From Aquarana catesbeiana (taxonomy: Eukaryota > Chordata > Amphibia > Anura > Ranidae): a DNA stretch of 64,000 nucleotides. The notes beneath the pieces are model-generated. The model had not been told where the DNA came from and did not search any database. It saw nothing but the letters and a program-made list of their open reading frames with translations. Both the position numbers and the translations under genes were made by a program. The stretch lies in assembly GCF_042186555.1 (NCBI RefSeq), contig NC_133328.1, positions 337,646,539 through 337,710,538 of the forward strand, given 5' to 3'. Of this stretch, positions 10,211-21,866 are shown one piece after another. Position 1 is the stretch's first letter, and each line of letters starts with the position of its first letter.

Positions 10211-10555
10211 GATGAGCACTGGTGTGTTCAGACAGGAGTCCAAACCATCGTGAGGTATCCCACCAAGAAGCTGTCACTGCAAACAGAAAATTATAACCAG
10301 TGGAGGCTTCCCCCGCCATCTGTGTTCAAGGGGTGGATATATGAGGTATGTCTATTAAATAAAGAGGCTGTGATCCCACCTAGTAAAAAAGCAGTCAGAA
10401 CTGGTTATAACTGCATGTGTGGTGACCTTGAACATGTTTTAACCTGCATGACAAACAGTAACACTCTATGATGTTCAGTTGATTGTGAGTGGCCATTTAA
10501 TTTGGTTGTTTTCTGTAGTGTGCCGAAAAAATGCTAAGTTTAAAAGTTGAACAAC
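10211..10555. other. No gene recognised
   Basis: One open frame of 90 codons (10199-10471, +) has no recognisable domain. The stretch ends at the ERV-1 target site. Confidence 0.3.
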
Positions 10556-10560
10556 GTGTC

Positions 10561-10989
10561 TGTAAAAGAATGTATCCATTTTGGATTCGCCTCCATTTTA
10601 CATATTGTAGAAAATAACTTTTTGTATGTATGAGTTTTGCCATAATCAGTTTAACTAGCAGTTTGCATAGAACAATACCCTGTGGGTTATCGTGGTTAAG
10701 CAGATTCTTGGAACAACATCCCATGTCAGCAAGTCATCAGCTATTTCTTGTTATCTAGTCAGCAGTCTAACTCATGATAAGAAAATAATGAGTGTAAGTT
10801 TGTTTAACCCAAACGCAGCCCCTCCCTTCTTTGTTTTGTATATAAGATACTGTTTTACTCAGTAAAATTAGAAACCTTGTGAAAACACTCAAGCTTGTTT
10901 CCCGTTTCTCGTAGTGTCTCATGGATCCGAGGGTGTCGGTGGTCTGTCTGAATAACCAGGGTGGTCGTCAAGGTGGATAATTCCTTTCA
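10561..10989 (+). repeat. ERV-1 5' LTR
   Basis: Starts TGTAAAAGAATG and ends CCTTTCA (TG...CA). TATATAAG at 10839-10846 is the likely promoter TATA box. The expected poly(A) signal reads CAGTAAAA here but CAATAAAT in the 3' LTR. Confidence 0.92.
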
Positions 10990-10991
10990 AA

Positions 10992-11009
10992 TGGGGGCTC
11001 ATCTGGGAT
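10992..11009 (+). promoter_or_regulatory. ERV-1 primer-binding site, tRNA-Pro-like
   Basis: TGGGGGCTCATCTGGGAT lies two bases after the LTR. It differs at two positions from the tRNA-Pro primer site common in gammaretroviruses. Confidence 0.85.
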
Positions 11010-11352
11010 AAAGCAATCATACCTGGTAAGTAAACTTTTGTCTTATTTGACAAATTATTTTCTTGCCTCGGCTCTGATAAAGCTTCAGTCCCTTAAAATT
11101 TATATAGAAAGGAGACGGACCACGCCTTAAAGTGTAACCGGTTTTTGGGAGACCTGAGTCCTAGAGAGAGGATTCATTAACATTAGGCAAAACAGTACTG
11201 TAACTCCTTTTGGGAAGGAGAGAAAAAGTTAATGAGGTAATCACCACCGTGACCCAAACCTCTGTTTGTTTTGTCTTTCTTTCGCATAGAAGTATAAGAT
11301 AATTTGTTGTGTGGAAGAAGCTGTAAGGTAAGACAGTCTCTCGTTCACTGTA

Positions 11353-12168
11353 ATATAGGTGGAGAACATGGTAAAGAAGCTCCACCTCCCCCTAACCCCG
11401 GGGAAACTTGCAAGGATTTTGTTGCTAGGGTTTGTGGTACTGATTATGAATTTATAAATCCTTGAGTGTCAAATTTAGCACAGTGGACTGAAACTATGCA
11501 TAGTAGTTATCTCTTCCTCCGAGATGGAGATAATGATGAATTTCATATGGATATGGTGAAAGGCTTCTGTCTTGGTGACAAGAAGGCTTTTCCATGGTTT
11601 TCAGAAGACCCTCAGTGGCATATGAAATACATGAAAGAGGGAGGGGAAAATTGGCTTAAGTTTGCCCCATACTGGTTTCAGAGGGATAATAAGAAATAGA
11701 AGAAAGCAAAGAATTGTTTAACTAAGGAAGAGTATGACCTTAAACATAAGAAGGAATCTGAGGTCAAGAGACCCAATCCCACGGCTCCACCATTGCCTCT
11801 CTCTCATGTATCCCAACCACCTTACACCAGTCAGATCTATTCTAGCTTCAGCAAGGACAAGATAGATCTTCTTGCTGGATATTATGCCACCCACCAAGGA
11901 CCCCCTTCACCAAGTGCCCCACAGGCTCTGCCACAACAACAAGCACTTCCACAGACACAACAGCCAGCAGTACAAACCACACAGGTACCCACCACCCCAC
12001 AAAGACAAGCATCACAAGATTCTGAGGATAGTGATAGTGCCTCAGAAAGAACAACAGGGGACCACACTACCCAATCCCCCTGCTGTTATAGTAGAAAAGG
12101 AAGATGAGGAAGATGATTTTAATGTGATAAAAACTACTAATAAAATTGGGGCTGCATTTAGTCCTGAT
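11353..12168 (+). pseudogene. ERV-1 gag, N-terminal part (matrix/p12-like), broken
   Basis: The reading matches the gag of ERV-2 in this window: motifs such as DFVARVCGTDYEFINP, FHMDMVKGFCLGD and GENWLKFAPYW recur in the same order, followed by a Pro/Gln-rich region. The start codon is not intact. Stops lie at 11464-11466 and 11697-11699, and further frame changes follow. The foldback element then enters at 12169. It cannot make a Gag protein. Confidence 0.85.
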
Positions 12169-14378
12169 TAGGGATGAGCCAAACACCCCCCTATTTGGTT
12201 CGCACAAGAACTTGCGAACTGGCAAAAAATTTGTTTGAACACGCGAACACCATTAAAGTCTATGGGACACGAACATGAATAATCAAAGTGCTAATTATAA
12301 AGGCTTATATGCAAGTTATTGTCATAAAAAGTGTTTGGGGACCTGGGTCCTGCCCCAGGGGACATTGATCAATGCAAAAAAAAGTTTTAAAAACTGACGT
12401 TTTTTCGGGAGCAGTGATTTTAATAATGCTTAAAGTGAAACGATAAAAATGTAATATTCCTTTAAATTTCATACCTGGGGGGTGTCTATAGTATGCCTGT
12501 AAAGGGGCGCATGTTTCCGTGTTTAGAACAGTCTGACAGCAAAATGACATTTCAAAGGAAAAAAAGTAATTTAAAACTACTCGCGGCTATTAATGAATTG
12601 TCGGTCCGACAATACACATAAAAGTTCATTGATAAAAACGGCATGGGAATTCCCCACAGGGGAACCCCAAACCAAAATTTAAAAAAAAATGACGTGGGGT
12701 CCCCCTAAATTACGTACCAGACCCTTCAGGTCTGGTATGGATATTAAGGGGAACCCCGGCCAAATTTTTTTAAAAAATGGCGTGGGGTCCCCCTCAAAAT
12801 CTATACCAGACCCTTCAGGTCTGGTATGGATTTTAAGGGGAACCCCGTGCCAAAATTTTTTTTAAAAATGGCGTGGGGTCCCCCCAAAAATCCATACCAG
12901 ACCCTTATCCGAGCACACAACCTGGCAGGCCGCAGGAAAAGAGGGGGATGAGAGAGCGCCCCCCTCCTGAACCATACCAGGCCACATGCCCTCAACATTG
13001 GGAGGGTGCTTTGGGGTAGCCCCCAAAACACCTTGTCCCCATGTTGATGGGGACAAGGGCCTCATCCCCACAACCCTTGCCCGGTGGTTGTGGGGGTCTG
13101 CGGGCGGGGGGCTTATTGGAATCTGGAAGCCCCCTTTAATAAGGGGACCCCCAGATCCTGGCCCTCGCCCCTGTGTGAAATGGTAAGGGGGGTACAAAAG
13201 TACCCTTACCATTTCACAAAAAAACTGTCAAAAATGTTAAAAATGACAAGAGACAGTTTTTGACAATTCCTTTATTTAAATGCTTCTTCTTTCTTCTATC
13301 CTCTTTCTTCTATCTTCTATCTTCCTTCGGTTTCTTCCTCCATCTTCTTCTTCTTCTGGTTCTTCTGGTTCTTCCTCTGGTGTTCTCGTCCGGCATCTTC
13401 CTCCACGGCATCTTCTTCCCTTCTTCTCCTCGGGCCGCTCCGCATACATGATGGCATGATGGGAGGCTCCCGCTGTGTGATGCTTCTTCTCTTCTGATGG
13501 TTCTTAAATAATGGGGGGGTGGGGTCACCCGGTGACCCCGCCCCCCTCTGATGCATGGGGACTTGACGGGGACTTCCCTGTGGCATTCCCTGTGATGTCA
13601 TAAGGGGGCGGGGTTACATAACGGGTGACCCTGCCCCCTCTGTTGAGGGCATGTGGCCTGGTACGGTTCAGGAGGGGGGGCGCTCTCTCGTCCTCGTCTC
13701 GTTGCGTGCTTGGATAAGGGTCTGGTATGGATTTTTGGGGGGACCCCATGCCATTTTTTTTTAATCTTGGCCGGGGTTCCCCTTAATATCCATACCAGAC
13801 CTGCAGGGCCTGGTATGGAATTTAGGGGGACCCCCACATCATTTTTTTTTTTTTAATTTTGGTTAGGGGTTCCCCTGTGGGGAATTCCCATGCCGTTTTT
13901 ATCAATGAACTTTTATGTGTATTGTCGGCACGGCAATTCATTAATAGCCGCGAGTAGTTTTAAATGACTTTTTTTCCTTTGAAATGTTATTTTGCTGTCA
14001 GACTGTGCTAAACACGGGAAACATGTGCCCCTTTACAGGCATACTATAGACACCCCCCAGGTACGAAATTTAAAGAATATTACACGTTTATTGTTTAAGC
14101 ATTATTAAAATCACTGCTCCCAAAAAAACGTCAGTTTTTAAAACTTTTTTTTGCATTGATCCAGGTTCCCTGGGGCAGGACCCAGGTCCCCAAACACTTT
14201 TTATGACAATACCATGCATATAAGCCTTTAAAATTAGCACATTTGATTTCTCCCATAGACTTTTAAAGAATGTTCCGTGGCTTTCGAATTTGCCGCCAAC
14301 ACCCCAAATTGTTCGCTGTTCGGTGAACTGGCGAAAAAGCCGATGCTCATGTTCGACTCGAACTCGAAGCTCATCCCC
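12169..14378. mobile_element. 2.2-kb foldback (long inverted repeat) transposon in ERV-1 gag
   Basis: It is flanked by a perfect 9-bp duplication AGTCCTGAT (12160-12168 and 14379-14387). The outer ends are inverted (TAGGGATGAGC ... GCTCATCCCC), and arms of roughly 800 bp run inward as near-reverse complements (for example CTACTCGCGGCTATTAATGA on the left against TCATTAATAGCCGCGAGTAG on the right). The arms also hold shorter back-to-back copies of CCATACCAGACC/GGTCTGGTATGG. A loop (about 13010-13640) contains a CTT-rich stretch. There is no transposase; the open frames inside are short and unrecognised. A 9-bp duplication with long inverted arms resembles MULE-type or foldback elements, but the superfamily is not established. 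Confidence 0.85.
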
Positions 14379-14387
14379 AGTCCTGAT

Positions 14388-15349
14388 AGAACAAAGAGTG
14401 GAAAGATATATGGGATGGATGCAGATGTACAGGGTGTCAGCATACAGGCTCCTTTTATGACTATAGGTAATGATATGTTTCAAAAGGTGTTAGACATTGA
14501 GGACATCAATTGAATAATTAAACATTGTCCTAAACCCACTCAATCATCATCCGCTACACTGAGTTATTTGAAAAAAAGCTTGTAATGGCAGAAACTACAC
14601 ACAAGAAGATATGCGGTTGATTGTTGATGGGGTGATCGGACATACATCTGCTTTTGATTGGACAAAGGTTTCCAGTATTAATGATATACAGGACAATGCT
14701 GTCCGTGCAGATCAATATAGCTTAAATACAGAAGCCGGAAGGACCACAATGTGGACCCAATTAGAAACAGTATTTAAAATTGCCTTTAAAGATAGAACCT
14801 CCCTCCCCACTGACATAGCATGTAAACATAAATCTGGAGAAAGTGTATAAGAATTTTGGAAAATATTCATGGATGCATGGACTCAGGAGGCTGGATTATC
14901 CAGACTTTCATTAGCAATCTTAAATCACAACATGGCTTAATGGTAAAGCAGATGATTTCTGATTGGCCCACAAAATCAATGGGGGACTTTTGATATACCG
15001 AAGGATAAAGTGTTACGTGCCCATTTCAAAAGAGGTCAACCTTAACAGGATATGACACCCCAGGATAATTCAGGAAATGGGAGACAGTAGGGCAGGGGTA
15101 GAGGATGAGGCAGAGGCTGGGGCAGAGGATGAGGAAGAGGGAGAAGTTTTTACTGGGGCCCCCCTCCCTCTAGAACCGGATGCTTCAATTGTGGAGCTGA
15201 AGATCACTGGAGGAATCAGTGTCCTTATGAGATCTATGACCCAAATAATCAACAGCCCTTGAATAATACCAATCCTGGTCCTCAAAGATCCCAGAGTCAA
15301 CCAGCTCCTGGCCCAAGGTTTCAAGTGGACCCAACCAAAACAACAATGA
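14388..15349 (+). pseudogene. ERV-1 gag, C-terminal part (capsid and nucleocapsid), broken
   Basis: It resumes after the foldback element and again parallels ERV-2 gag: MFQKVLDIEDIN, a stop at 14512-14514, then RLIVDGVIGHTSAFDWTKV and ACKHKSGESV, with a stop at 14848-14850. After more frame changes come an Arg/Gly-rich box and one CCHC zinc knuckle (CFNCGAEDHWRNQC, 15183-15224). The terminal stop is a UGA at 15347-15349, in the same context as in ERV-2. Confidence 0.85.
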
Positions 15350-16732
15350 AGCTGCCGGAAGGTGGTATCCCAGCATTTCCTCTTGTGTCTCACTCCTTTC
15401 ATGACTAACCTCTAGTGACCCTACATGTAAATGGGTTACTGATCCCGTTTCTCATTGATACTGGGATGACTCGGAGTACTTTGAGCCAAGATTATTATAG
15501 AGGTGAGACCACAAATGCTGAGCTCACCTGAGCTGGGATACTCACCAAGACCTACAAAATCACTCCCCCCCCATTGTAGATAATGAACATGAGTCTGTAA
15601 TAATCCATCACAGTTTTAGGATTAAACCAAATTATCCAGTGAATCTCTTGGGTAGGGACTTGTTGGGAAAATTGGGTATTAAGATAATAATGTCCCCAAG
15701 TCTTACTGTCTATTCAAAAAAGGTCCCCATCGTGCCCATTTTGGCCCTAAGTAAAGAAGTACCAACAGAAGAATTGCCAAAAGATTTACAAAATGCCTGG
15801 TCAGATGGGTCTTTGGATGTGGGTCTCATCTCTTGTACCCCATACAAAGCCACACTCAAACCTTGGGCAGAACCCATATACCACAAACAATACCCTTTGT
15901 CAAAAGAAAAGGAGGACGGAATTGCTCCCAAGGTGGAACATTTTCTTAAACAAGGAATTTTAAAGGAAACAATTTCACCTTACAACACTCCTATAAATCC
16001 AGTTAAAAAGCCGGATGGCAGTTATAGGTTTGTTCAAGACCTTAGGGCCATAAATAATCTTGAAGTGCCCATAGCACCTATAGTACCTAATGTGCCATCA
16101 CTCCTGACTTCCATACCATCCGATGCAGAGTATTTCACAGTAATTGATTTAGCATTTTATTGTACTGGTTAGCAGAAACTGGTCACAAAGTCTCTAAAAA
16201 TAAATTGCAATGGTGTCAAGAGACTGTTGAATACCTTAGTTTTAACCTCACAAAAGGAGAAAGAAAAGTCAGTCACAAGAGAGCTGCGGCTCTCGTGGGT
16301 CTGCCCCGCCCACTGACAAAGAAAGATATGCTATCTTTTCTTGGGATTTTTGGTTACTGCCGCCAATGGATACCTGACTGCTCTTTCTATGACAACCTCC
16401 TGAGGCAAGCCACAGGCTCAGACATGTCAGATTGTGTAAAATGGACAGATTAAATGTGTGATGCATTTGTGTACCTTAAGATAGCAATGGTAACGGCCCC
16501 TGGCCTCAGATTGCCTGATTATGGCATGATGTTTCACTTGTTTGCCAGGGACAATTGTAAAACAATGGCGGAGTCCTGGCGCAGGAACACAGAGGAAAAC
16601 TCCACCCTATTGTATTTTTCTCAAGAGTAGTGCCAATGTCAGTACAGGGCATGCCGGCGTGTCTCAGAGCTTTGGCATCCTGTGCTATGGTAGTAGAAAT
16701 TGCTACTTCTTTTACTCTAGGACAGTGGTTCT
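15350..16732 (+). pseudogene. ERV-1 pol part 1: protease and RT fingers, RT core deleted
   Basis: Protease: a DTG-type motif is near 15458-15466. RT: the frame from 15639 reads through NLLGRDLLGKLG, a KPDGSYRFVQDLRAINNL segment and VIDLAF, then jumps at about 16158 to GHKVSKNKLQWCQ. Against ERV-2 this removes about 85-90 codons, including the YADD active-site segment. Stops follow, for example at 16451-16453. The product would have no polymerase activity. Confidence 0.88.
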
Positions 16733-16907
16733 CAACTCCAGTCCTCAAGACCCACCAACAGGCCAGATTTTAAGTATTACCTTAGGGAGTTGCAGACTAG
16801 AATACTGCAATCACTGAGCAGCAAGTGATATCACCTGTGATATACTTCAGCTATCTTGCAAACCTGGCCTGTTGGTGGGTCCTGAGGACTGGAGTTGAGA
16901 ACCACTG
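16733..16907. mobile_element. hAT-type MITE in ERV-1 pol
   Basis: Inverted ends CAGTGGTTCTCAACTCCAGT ... ACTGGAGTTGAGAACCACTG are flanked by a perfect 8-bp duplication CTCTAGGA (16725-16732 and 16908-16915). This is the hAT pattern. It is 175 bp and non-coding. Confidence 0.95.
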
Positions 16908-16915
16908 CTCTAGGA

Positions 16916-17604
16916 CATCCAACCACTTTACATACTACTCATAATGTATCCATTTTGTTGAAAAATATTCATACCCAACATATGTCAGCCCAAAGATTAA
17001 GTGTATACGAGGTTATTCTCCTTTCAAATCCGAATCTCGAAATAAAATATGCCTTACCCACTTCAGGCCCAGCCCCAATCCTCAATGCATTACTAGGTCT
17101 AAAAGGAGCAGAGGATTAGGTAGTTCCTCAACATGAATGCATTGAAGTAATCCACCATCTTCACATGCAGATATGTCTTCCACTGCAATCCCTGGGGCAC
17201 AAAATGTTTTTGTTGATGGTTCTTGTTCTAGAACAAATGACAACACATATCATGCAGGATATGCTGTAGTCCAGTTGCCTGATGTAGTGCTCGAAAGAAA
17301 ACCCAGTCCCATTTCAATCAGCACAGGCTGCAGAACTTATTGCTCTTACAAGAGCATGCCAGTTCTTTGAAGGACAAGATGTTAACATTTATACTGATTT
17401 TAAATATGCGTTCGGTGTCGCCCATGATTTTGGTATTATCTGGATAAGAAGAGGGCACATAGCAGCAGATAGCAAATCAATGTCACATTCAACATTAGTG
17501 TCCAGCCTTTTGGAAGTGATTAGATTTCCTCGCTCTATAGCTATTCTCCTCTGCAAGGCACACACTACAAACCAAGATGATGTTTCAAAAGGAAATGCCT
17601 TAGG
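16916..17604 (+). pseudogene. ERV-1 pol part 2: RT connection and RNase H
   Basis: It resumes directly after the hAT MITE duplication. The TTHNVSILL segment, then NVFVDGSCSRTNDNTYHAGY (RNase H first Asp) and an altered second-motif region follow the order in ERV-2. Stops and frame changes occur at 17117-17119 and 17368-17370. It is cut at about 17604 by a truncated L1. Confidence 0.85.
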
Positions 17605-19311
17605 CGACCCCCAACCATACTCTAGATTTCCTAATCTGGAGCCCACAGAAAGATTGACCCCCAATTCTTTCTCCCACACTCTCACATTCCATGACCCTAT
17701 GTGATTCCCTACACCAACGGCACTCCCTAACTCCGGCCTGGTGCCCTCTGGAACATGTTTTCCATAACCCCCTGTTCCCCCCGGGTCTCAATATCAAGGC
17801 CTTTAGGTGGTGGCTAGACAAGGGCAATAATAATAATAGGGAAATATTTCATTGGTAACGGCCCTATCACACTTAGCTACTGCATTTCTAAACTGGATAT
17901 GCCACCTTTGGAAACATTCCGATATAACCAACTGTTACATTTCTTGCGCCAGGTGTGAAAGAGTTCTGAAAACCCACTCTATGTAACTCAATATGAGCTT
18001 TGGTGTTCCTCGGCCGTAAGCGTAAGAGGGGGAATCTATTCAGCCTTAGCTGAACCCTTGGAAAAAGTGACCTACATGCTGAAATGGGAGCAAGATCTCC
18101 AGTTTGAGTGGGACCTGGACAAATGGCAGACAAGTTTTGCCCACTCCTAGAGGGGAATCATCAATAATTCTCTTGTGGAGGCGGACCTCAAAGTCATTTC
18201 CCTCTGGTACCTGGTCCCCACCCGTCTCACCAAATTTTACCCTCAGTCCTCTCCACATTGCTTTAGAGGATGTGGCCACATAGGTTCCCTCCTGCATACT
18301 TTATGGGAATGTCCCAGAATTAGAGGGTACTGGAACAGAATCTTTAATTTCATCCGCAAATCCACTGGATACGCGGTCAAACAGGATCTCTCAATAGCAC
18401 TCCTTAATAGCCGAATCCCTGATGTACCCAAAATGACCCAATCCCTAATCCACTTTATCCTCCTGGGGGTCAAGATTACAATAGCCCATGCATGGAAGTC
18501 CCCCTGGGTCTCCTTTCACCTAACCAAATAAAAGATTTCCTGGATTATGTCTCAGGAGAAAATTTTCCAACACCACACTCAACACATCAGAGAAATTTAG
18601 ACTCACTTGGGAAAATATTTAGGAATCTCTCTACTTCCCTAAGGAACAGAAGCCTCCTTAAGCCTGAACAAATCATGCTGCTGGCCTATATCCTCTACCC
18701 TCCGCGAAGGTCCCTCCCCCTTTATCTTCTTTCTCAATCCTCTGTCTTCCCACTCTCTCTTCACCCCTCGCTCTTCCTCTTCCCGCAACTTTCTCTCCTT
18801 CTACCCTATGATAAACCTTAGGTTGAACCAGCCCACTACGCGTTCTGGAGTCTGCTAACACTTTAGAATGGCTCATCAGTCAAATGCACCAAATCATTTG
18901 AAAAAAGAGGAGACTCTTTTTGTACCCTCCTCTATGATCTCTGCTTGACCACCATATGTTTCTATTGTTAATACCATGTTTACCTAATTAACATGACTCC
19001 CATTGTTTTATATATTGCGGTCAGGGGAGCGGCCTGGCCCTCTCCCTGCAGTTCCTGGTTGTACCCTCAGTTGCTCATAGCACAGCAGGCTTCCATTTGG
19101 GGTGCGTAGGGCGAACGGGGGGTGACCTTAAGCAGAGGCATTTAGAATTGTTTTACCTATCAAACCCTGTTTATTCCTCTGATTTGTTTTGTATCCTCTA
19201 TGTTTATGATGGAGATTTCCCTCATATTGCACCAGCTCCTCATATGGTCTTTATGCATTTTTGTACAACTGTTATTTTTTTTAATTACCATTTTAAAACT
19301 TAAAAAAAAAT
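17605..19311 (+). mobile_element. L1-e: 5'-truncated Tx1-like L1 in ERV-1 pol
   Basis: The C-terminus of an L1 ORF2 is readable: WYLVPTRLTKFYPQSSPHCF, a Cys-x3-Cys-x7-His-x4-Cys cluster (CFRGCGHIGSLLHTLWECP) and a tail to 18529. About 780 bp of 3' UTR follow, ending in an A-rich tail (AAAACTTAAAAAAAAA, about 19296-19311). The same cluster occurs in L1-a and L1-b of this window. ERV-1 sequence present in ERV-2 between the end of RNase H and the integrase core is missing at this site, so insertion and deletion coincide. Confidence 0.85.
18175..18531 (+). pseudogene. L1-e ORF2 C-terminal fragment
   Basis: An open stretch of 118 codons holds the Cys/His cluster typical of the L1 ORF2 C-terminus and the downstream helix (ITIAHAWKS). 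Upstream, the same protein can be followed in other frames back to about 17605. It has no RT or endonuclease domain. Confidence 0.8.
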
Positions 19312-19971
19312 TTGTAACCACAAAAGAAGATGCACAAACAGTTGTAAAAATCCTCATGCAGGAAATTATCCCTAGATGGGGATGCCAGTCCAAATAAATT
19401 CTGACAATGGCCCTGCCTTTATTTCAAAAGTGTGCCAAGCTTTAAACTTAAAATTGATTGGAAATTTCATATACCATACCACCCGCAGAGTTCAGGTATT
19501 GTTCAGAGAATAAACAGAGCCATTAAAGATAAAATAAGAAAAGCAGCAGGAGGCACATATAATAAGTGGCAGAAAGTCCTACCAGCAGTTTTGGCCGAAA
19601 TAAGAATGACCCCCTCTAAGAAAACAGGATACTCTCCATTTGAGGTCCTTATGGGTAGGCCATTTCCCACCCCGTGGGACAGACAACCACTTATGTTAGA
19701 AAGAGGGGACCTAGAAGTAATACAGGGAGAGTATATTAGGAAACTCATTGAAACTCTGAAGAGTTGAAAAAAATGTTCCTTGCACCTCTTCTTTCTCTTC
19801 ACAGGTACCTAAACACCCTTTACAGGTAGGAGACATAGTGGTGGTCCAACAGCTGAATCTGTTTGGCCCAGCGACCACTGTGATGGCAGTCTCACATACT
19901 TCAATCATTACCGAGGGACAACAGTGCTGGATTCATGCCAGTCGTGTGAAGAAGGTGAACCAAACACCTTA
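19312..19971 (+). pseudogene. ERV-1 pol part 3: integrase core and C-terminus
   Basis: It resumes with a VTTKEDAQTVVKILMQEIIP segment. The integrase zinc finger and first catalytic Asp are absent, deleted at the L1-e junction. A DNGPA-like motif is present near 19402. At the position of the third catalytic acid the codon gives Gln instead of Glu (19503-19505). The frame stops at 19765-19767. Confidence 0.85.
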
Positions 19972-20042
19972 GAAGCAAGCCAAGGATAAAGGAGGTGAAG
20001 CAGGTGAAATAAATCCTTGAAAAGAGAGTGAAGCAGGTGTAA

Positions 20043-20414
20043 ATGTCTTTGAACAAGATGACCTTGCTTATTGCACCACAGACTTCTGGGAAGGCATTTT
20101 GCCTCTTGGTCCTAATCTCTCTGATAGTGTTCCTTCCTACATGGATCATAACTAATTGTATTTATTATCCTGAGGACTTGGGAGCCCTTAAAGGCATATG
20201 TGGGTCACCCAATAACACCATCAATAATACACATACCAGACACAAGAGAGATACACAATCAGATGATGAAGGAGTTAAAACTGATAGTTTTACAGACAAA
20301 ATGTTGCTACTGAAGTTCAAATATAATTATGCCCAGAAATCAGAGTATGAGAAATGTTGGATATGTAGTAAACTGCATCTTAGTACAGCTCGTATTCCCC
20401 TTATGTCTGCACCT
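20043..20414 (+). pseudogene. ERV-1 env, N-terminal part
   Basis: It opens MSLNKMTLLIAPQTSGKAFC with a hydrophobic signal-like segment, then a CWIC motif (20356-20367), matching ERV-2 env in order. It is interrupted at the TTAA of 20415-20418 by piggyBac-type sequence, which also replaces most of the surface subunit. Confidence 0.85.
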
Positions 20415-21866
20415 TTAACCACTTCAGCCCCGGACCATTATGCTGCCTAAGGACCATAGGACTTTTTCCAATTTGGCACTGCGTCGCTTTAACTGCTAAT
20501 TGCGCGGTCATGCAATGCTGTACCCAAACGAAATTTGCGTCCTTTTCTTCCCACAAATAGAGCTTTCTTTTGATGGTATTTGATCACCTCTGCCGTTTTT
20601 ATTTTTTGCGCTATAAACGGAAAAAGATCGAAAATTTTGAACAAAATGATATTTTCTACTGTTTGTTATAAAAAAAATCCAATAAACTCAATTTTAGTCA
20701 TACATTTTGGCCAAAATGTATTCGGCCACATGACTTTGGTAAAAAAAAAGTCAATAAGTGTATATTTATTGGTTTGCGCAAAAGTTATAGCGTCTACAAA
20801 CTAGGGTACATTTTCTGGAATTTACACAACTTTTAGCTTATGACTGCCTATGTCATTTCTTGAGGTGCTAAAATGGCAGGGCAGTACAAACCCCCCCAAA
20901 AGACCCCATTTTGGAAAGTAGACACCCCAAGGAAATTGCTGAGAGGCATGTTGAACCCATTGAATATTTATTTTTTTTGTCCCAAGTGATTGAATAATGA
21001 CAAAAAAAAATATTTACAAAAAGTTGTCACTAAATGATATGTTGCTCACACAGGCCATGGGCCTATGTGGAATTGCACCCCAAAATACATTCAGCTGCTT
21101 CTCCTGAGTACAGGGATACCACATGTGTGGGACTTTTTGGGAGCCTAGCCGCGTACGGGGCCCCGAAAACCAATCACCGCCTTCAGGATTTCTAAGGGCG
21201 TAAATTTTTGATTTCACTCCTCACTACCTATCAGAGTTTTGAAGGCCATAAAATGCCCAGATGGCACAAACCCCCCCAAATGACCCCATTTTGGAAAGTA
21301 GACACCCCAAGCTATTTGCTGAGAGGCATGTTGAGTCCATGGAATATTTTATATTTTGACACAAGTTGCGGGAAAGTGACACATTTTTTTTTTTTTTTGC
21401 ACAAAGTTGTCACTAAATTATATATTGCTCACACAGGCCATGGGCATATGTGGAATTGCACCCCAAAATACATTTAGCTGCTTCTCCTGAGTATGGGTAT
21501 ACCACATGTGTGGGACTTTTTGGGAGCCTAGCTGCGTAAGGGGCCCCGAAAACCAATCACCGACTTCAGGATTTCTAAGGGTGTGAATTTTTGATTTCAC
21601 TCTTCACTGCCTATCACAGTTTCGGAGGCCATGGAATGCCCAGGTGGCACAAACCCCAAATGACCCTATTTTGCAAAGTAGACACCTCAAGCTAAAAAAA
21701 AAATTTGTCTCTTTCCCGCAGCTTGTGTCACAATATAAAATATTCCATGGACTCGACATGACTCTCAGCAAATAGCTTGGGGTGTCTACTTTCCAAAATG
21801 GGGTCATTTGGGGGGGTTTTATGCACAACATTTAGAAGCTTATGTCACACATCACCCACTCTTCTA
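20415..21866. mobile_element. piggyBac-type non-autonomous element, part A, in ERV-1 env
   Basis: It begins TTAACCACTTCAGCCCCGG at a TTAA, like the ends at 5558 and 50156. It contains two direct copies of a block of about 385 bp (near 20880-21207 and 21240-21600), a third partial copy (21601-21690) and an inverted part (about 21700-21820), with motifs such as CCCATTTTGGAAAGTAGACA. Open frames of 60-90 codons are parts of this repeat, not genes. Confidence 0.65.

Noticed and set aside
10199..10471. 90-codon open frame just before ERV-1
   Set aside because: No recognisable domain; its start overlaps foldback-family-like sequence (GGGATGAGC).
13310..13601. Arg/Lys-rich antisense open frames
   Set aside because: By-product of the CTT-rich loop of the foldback element.
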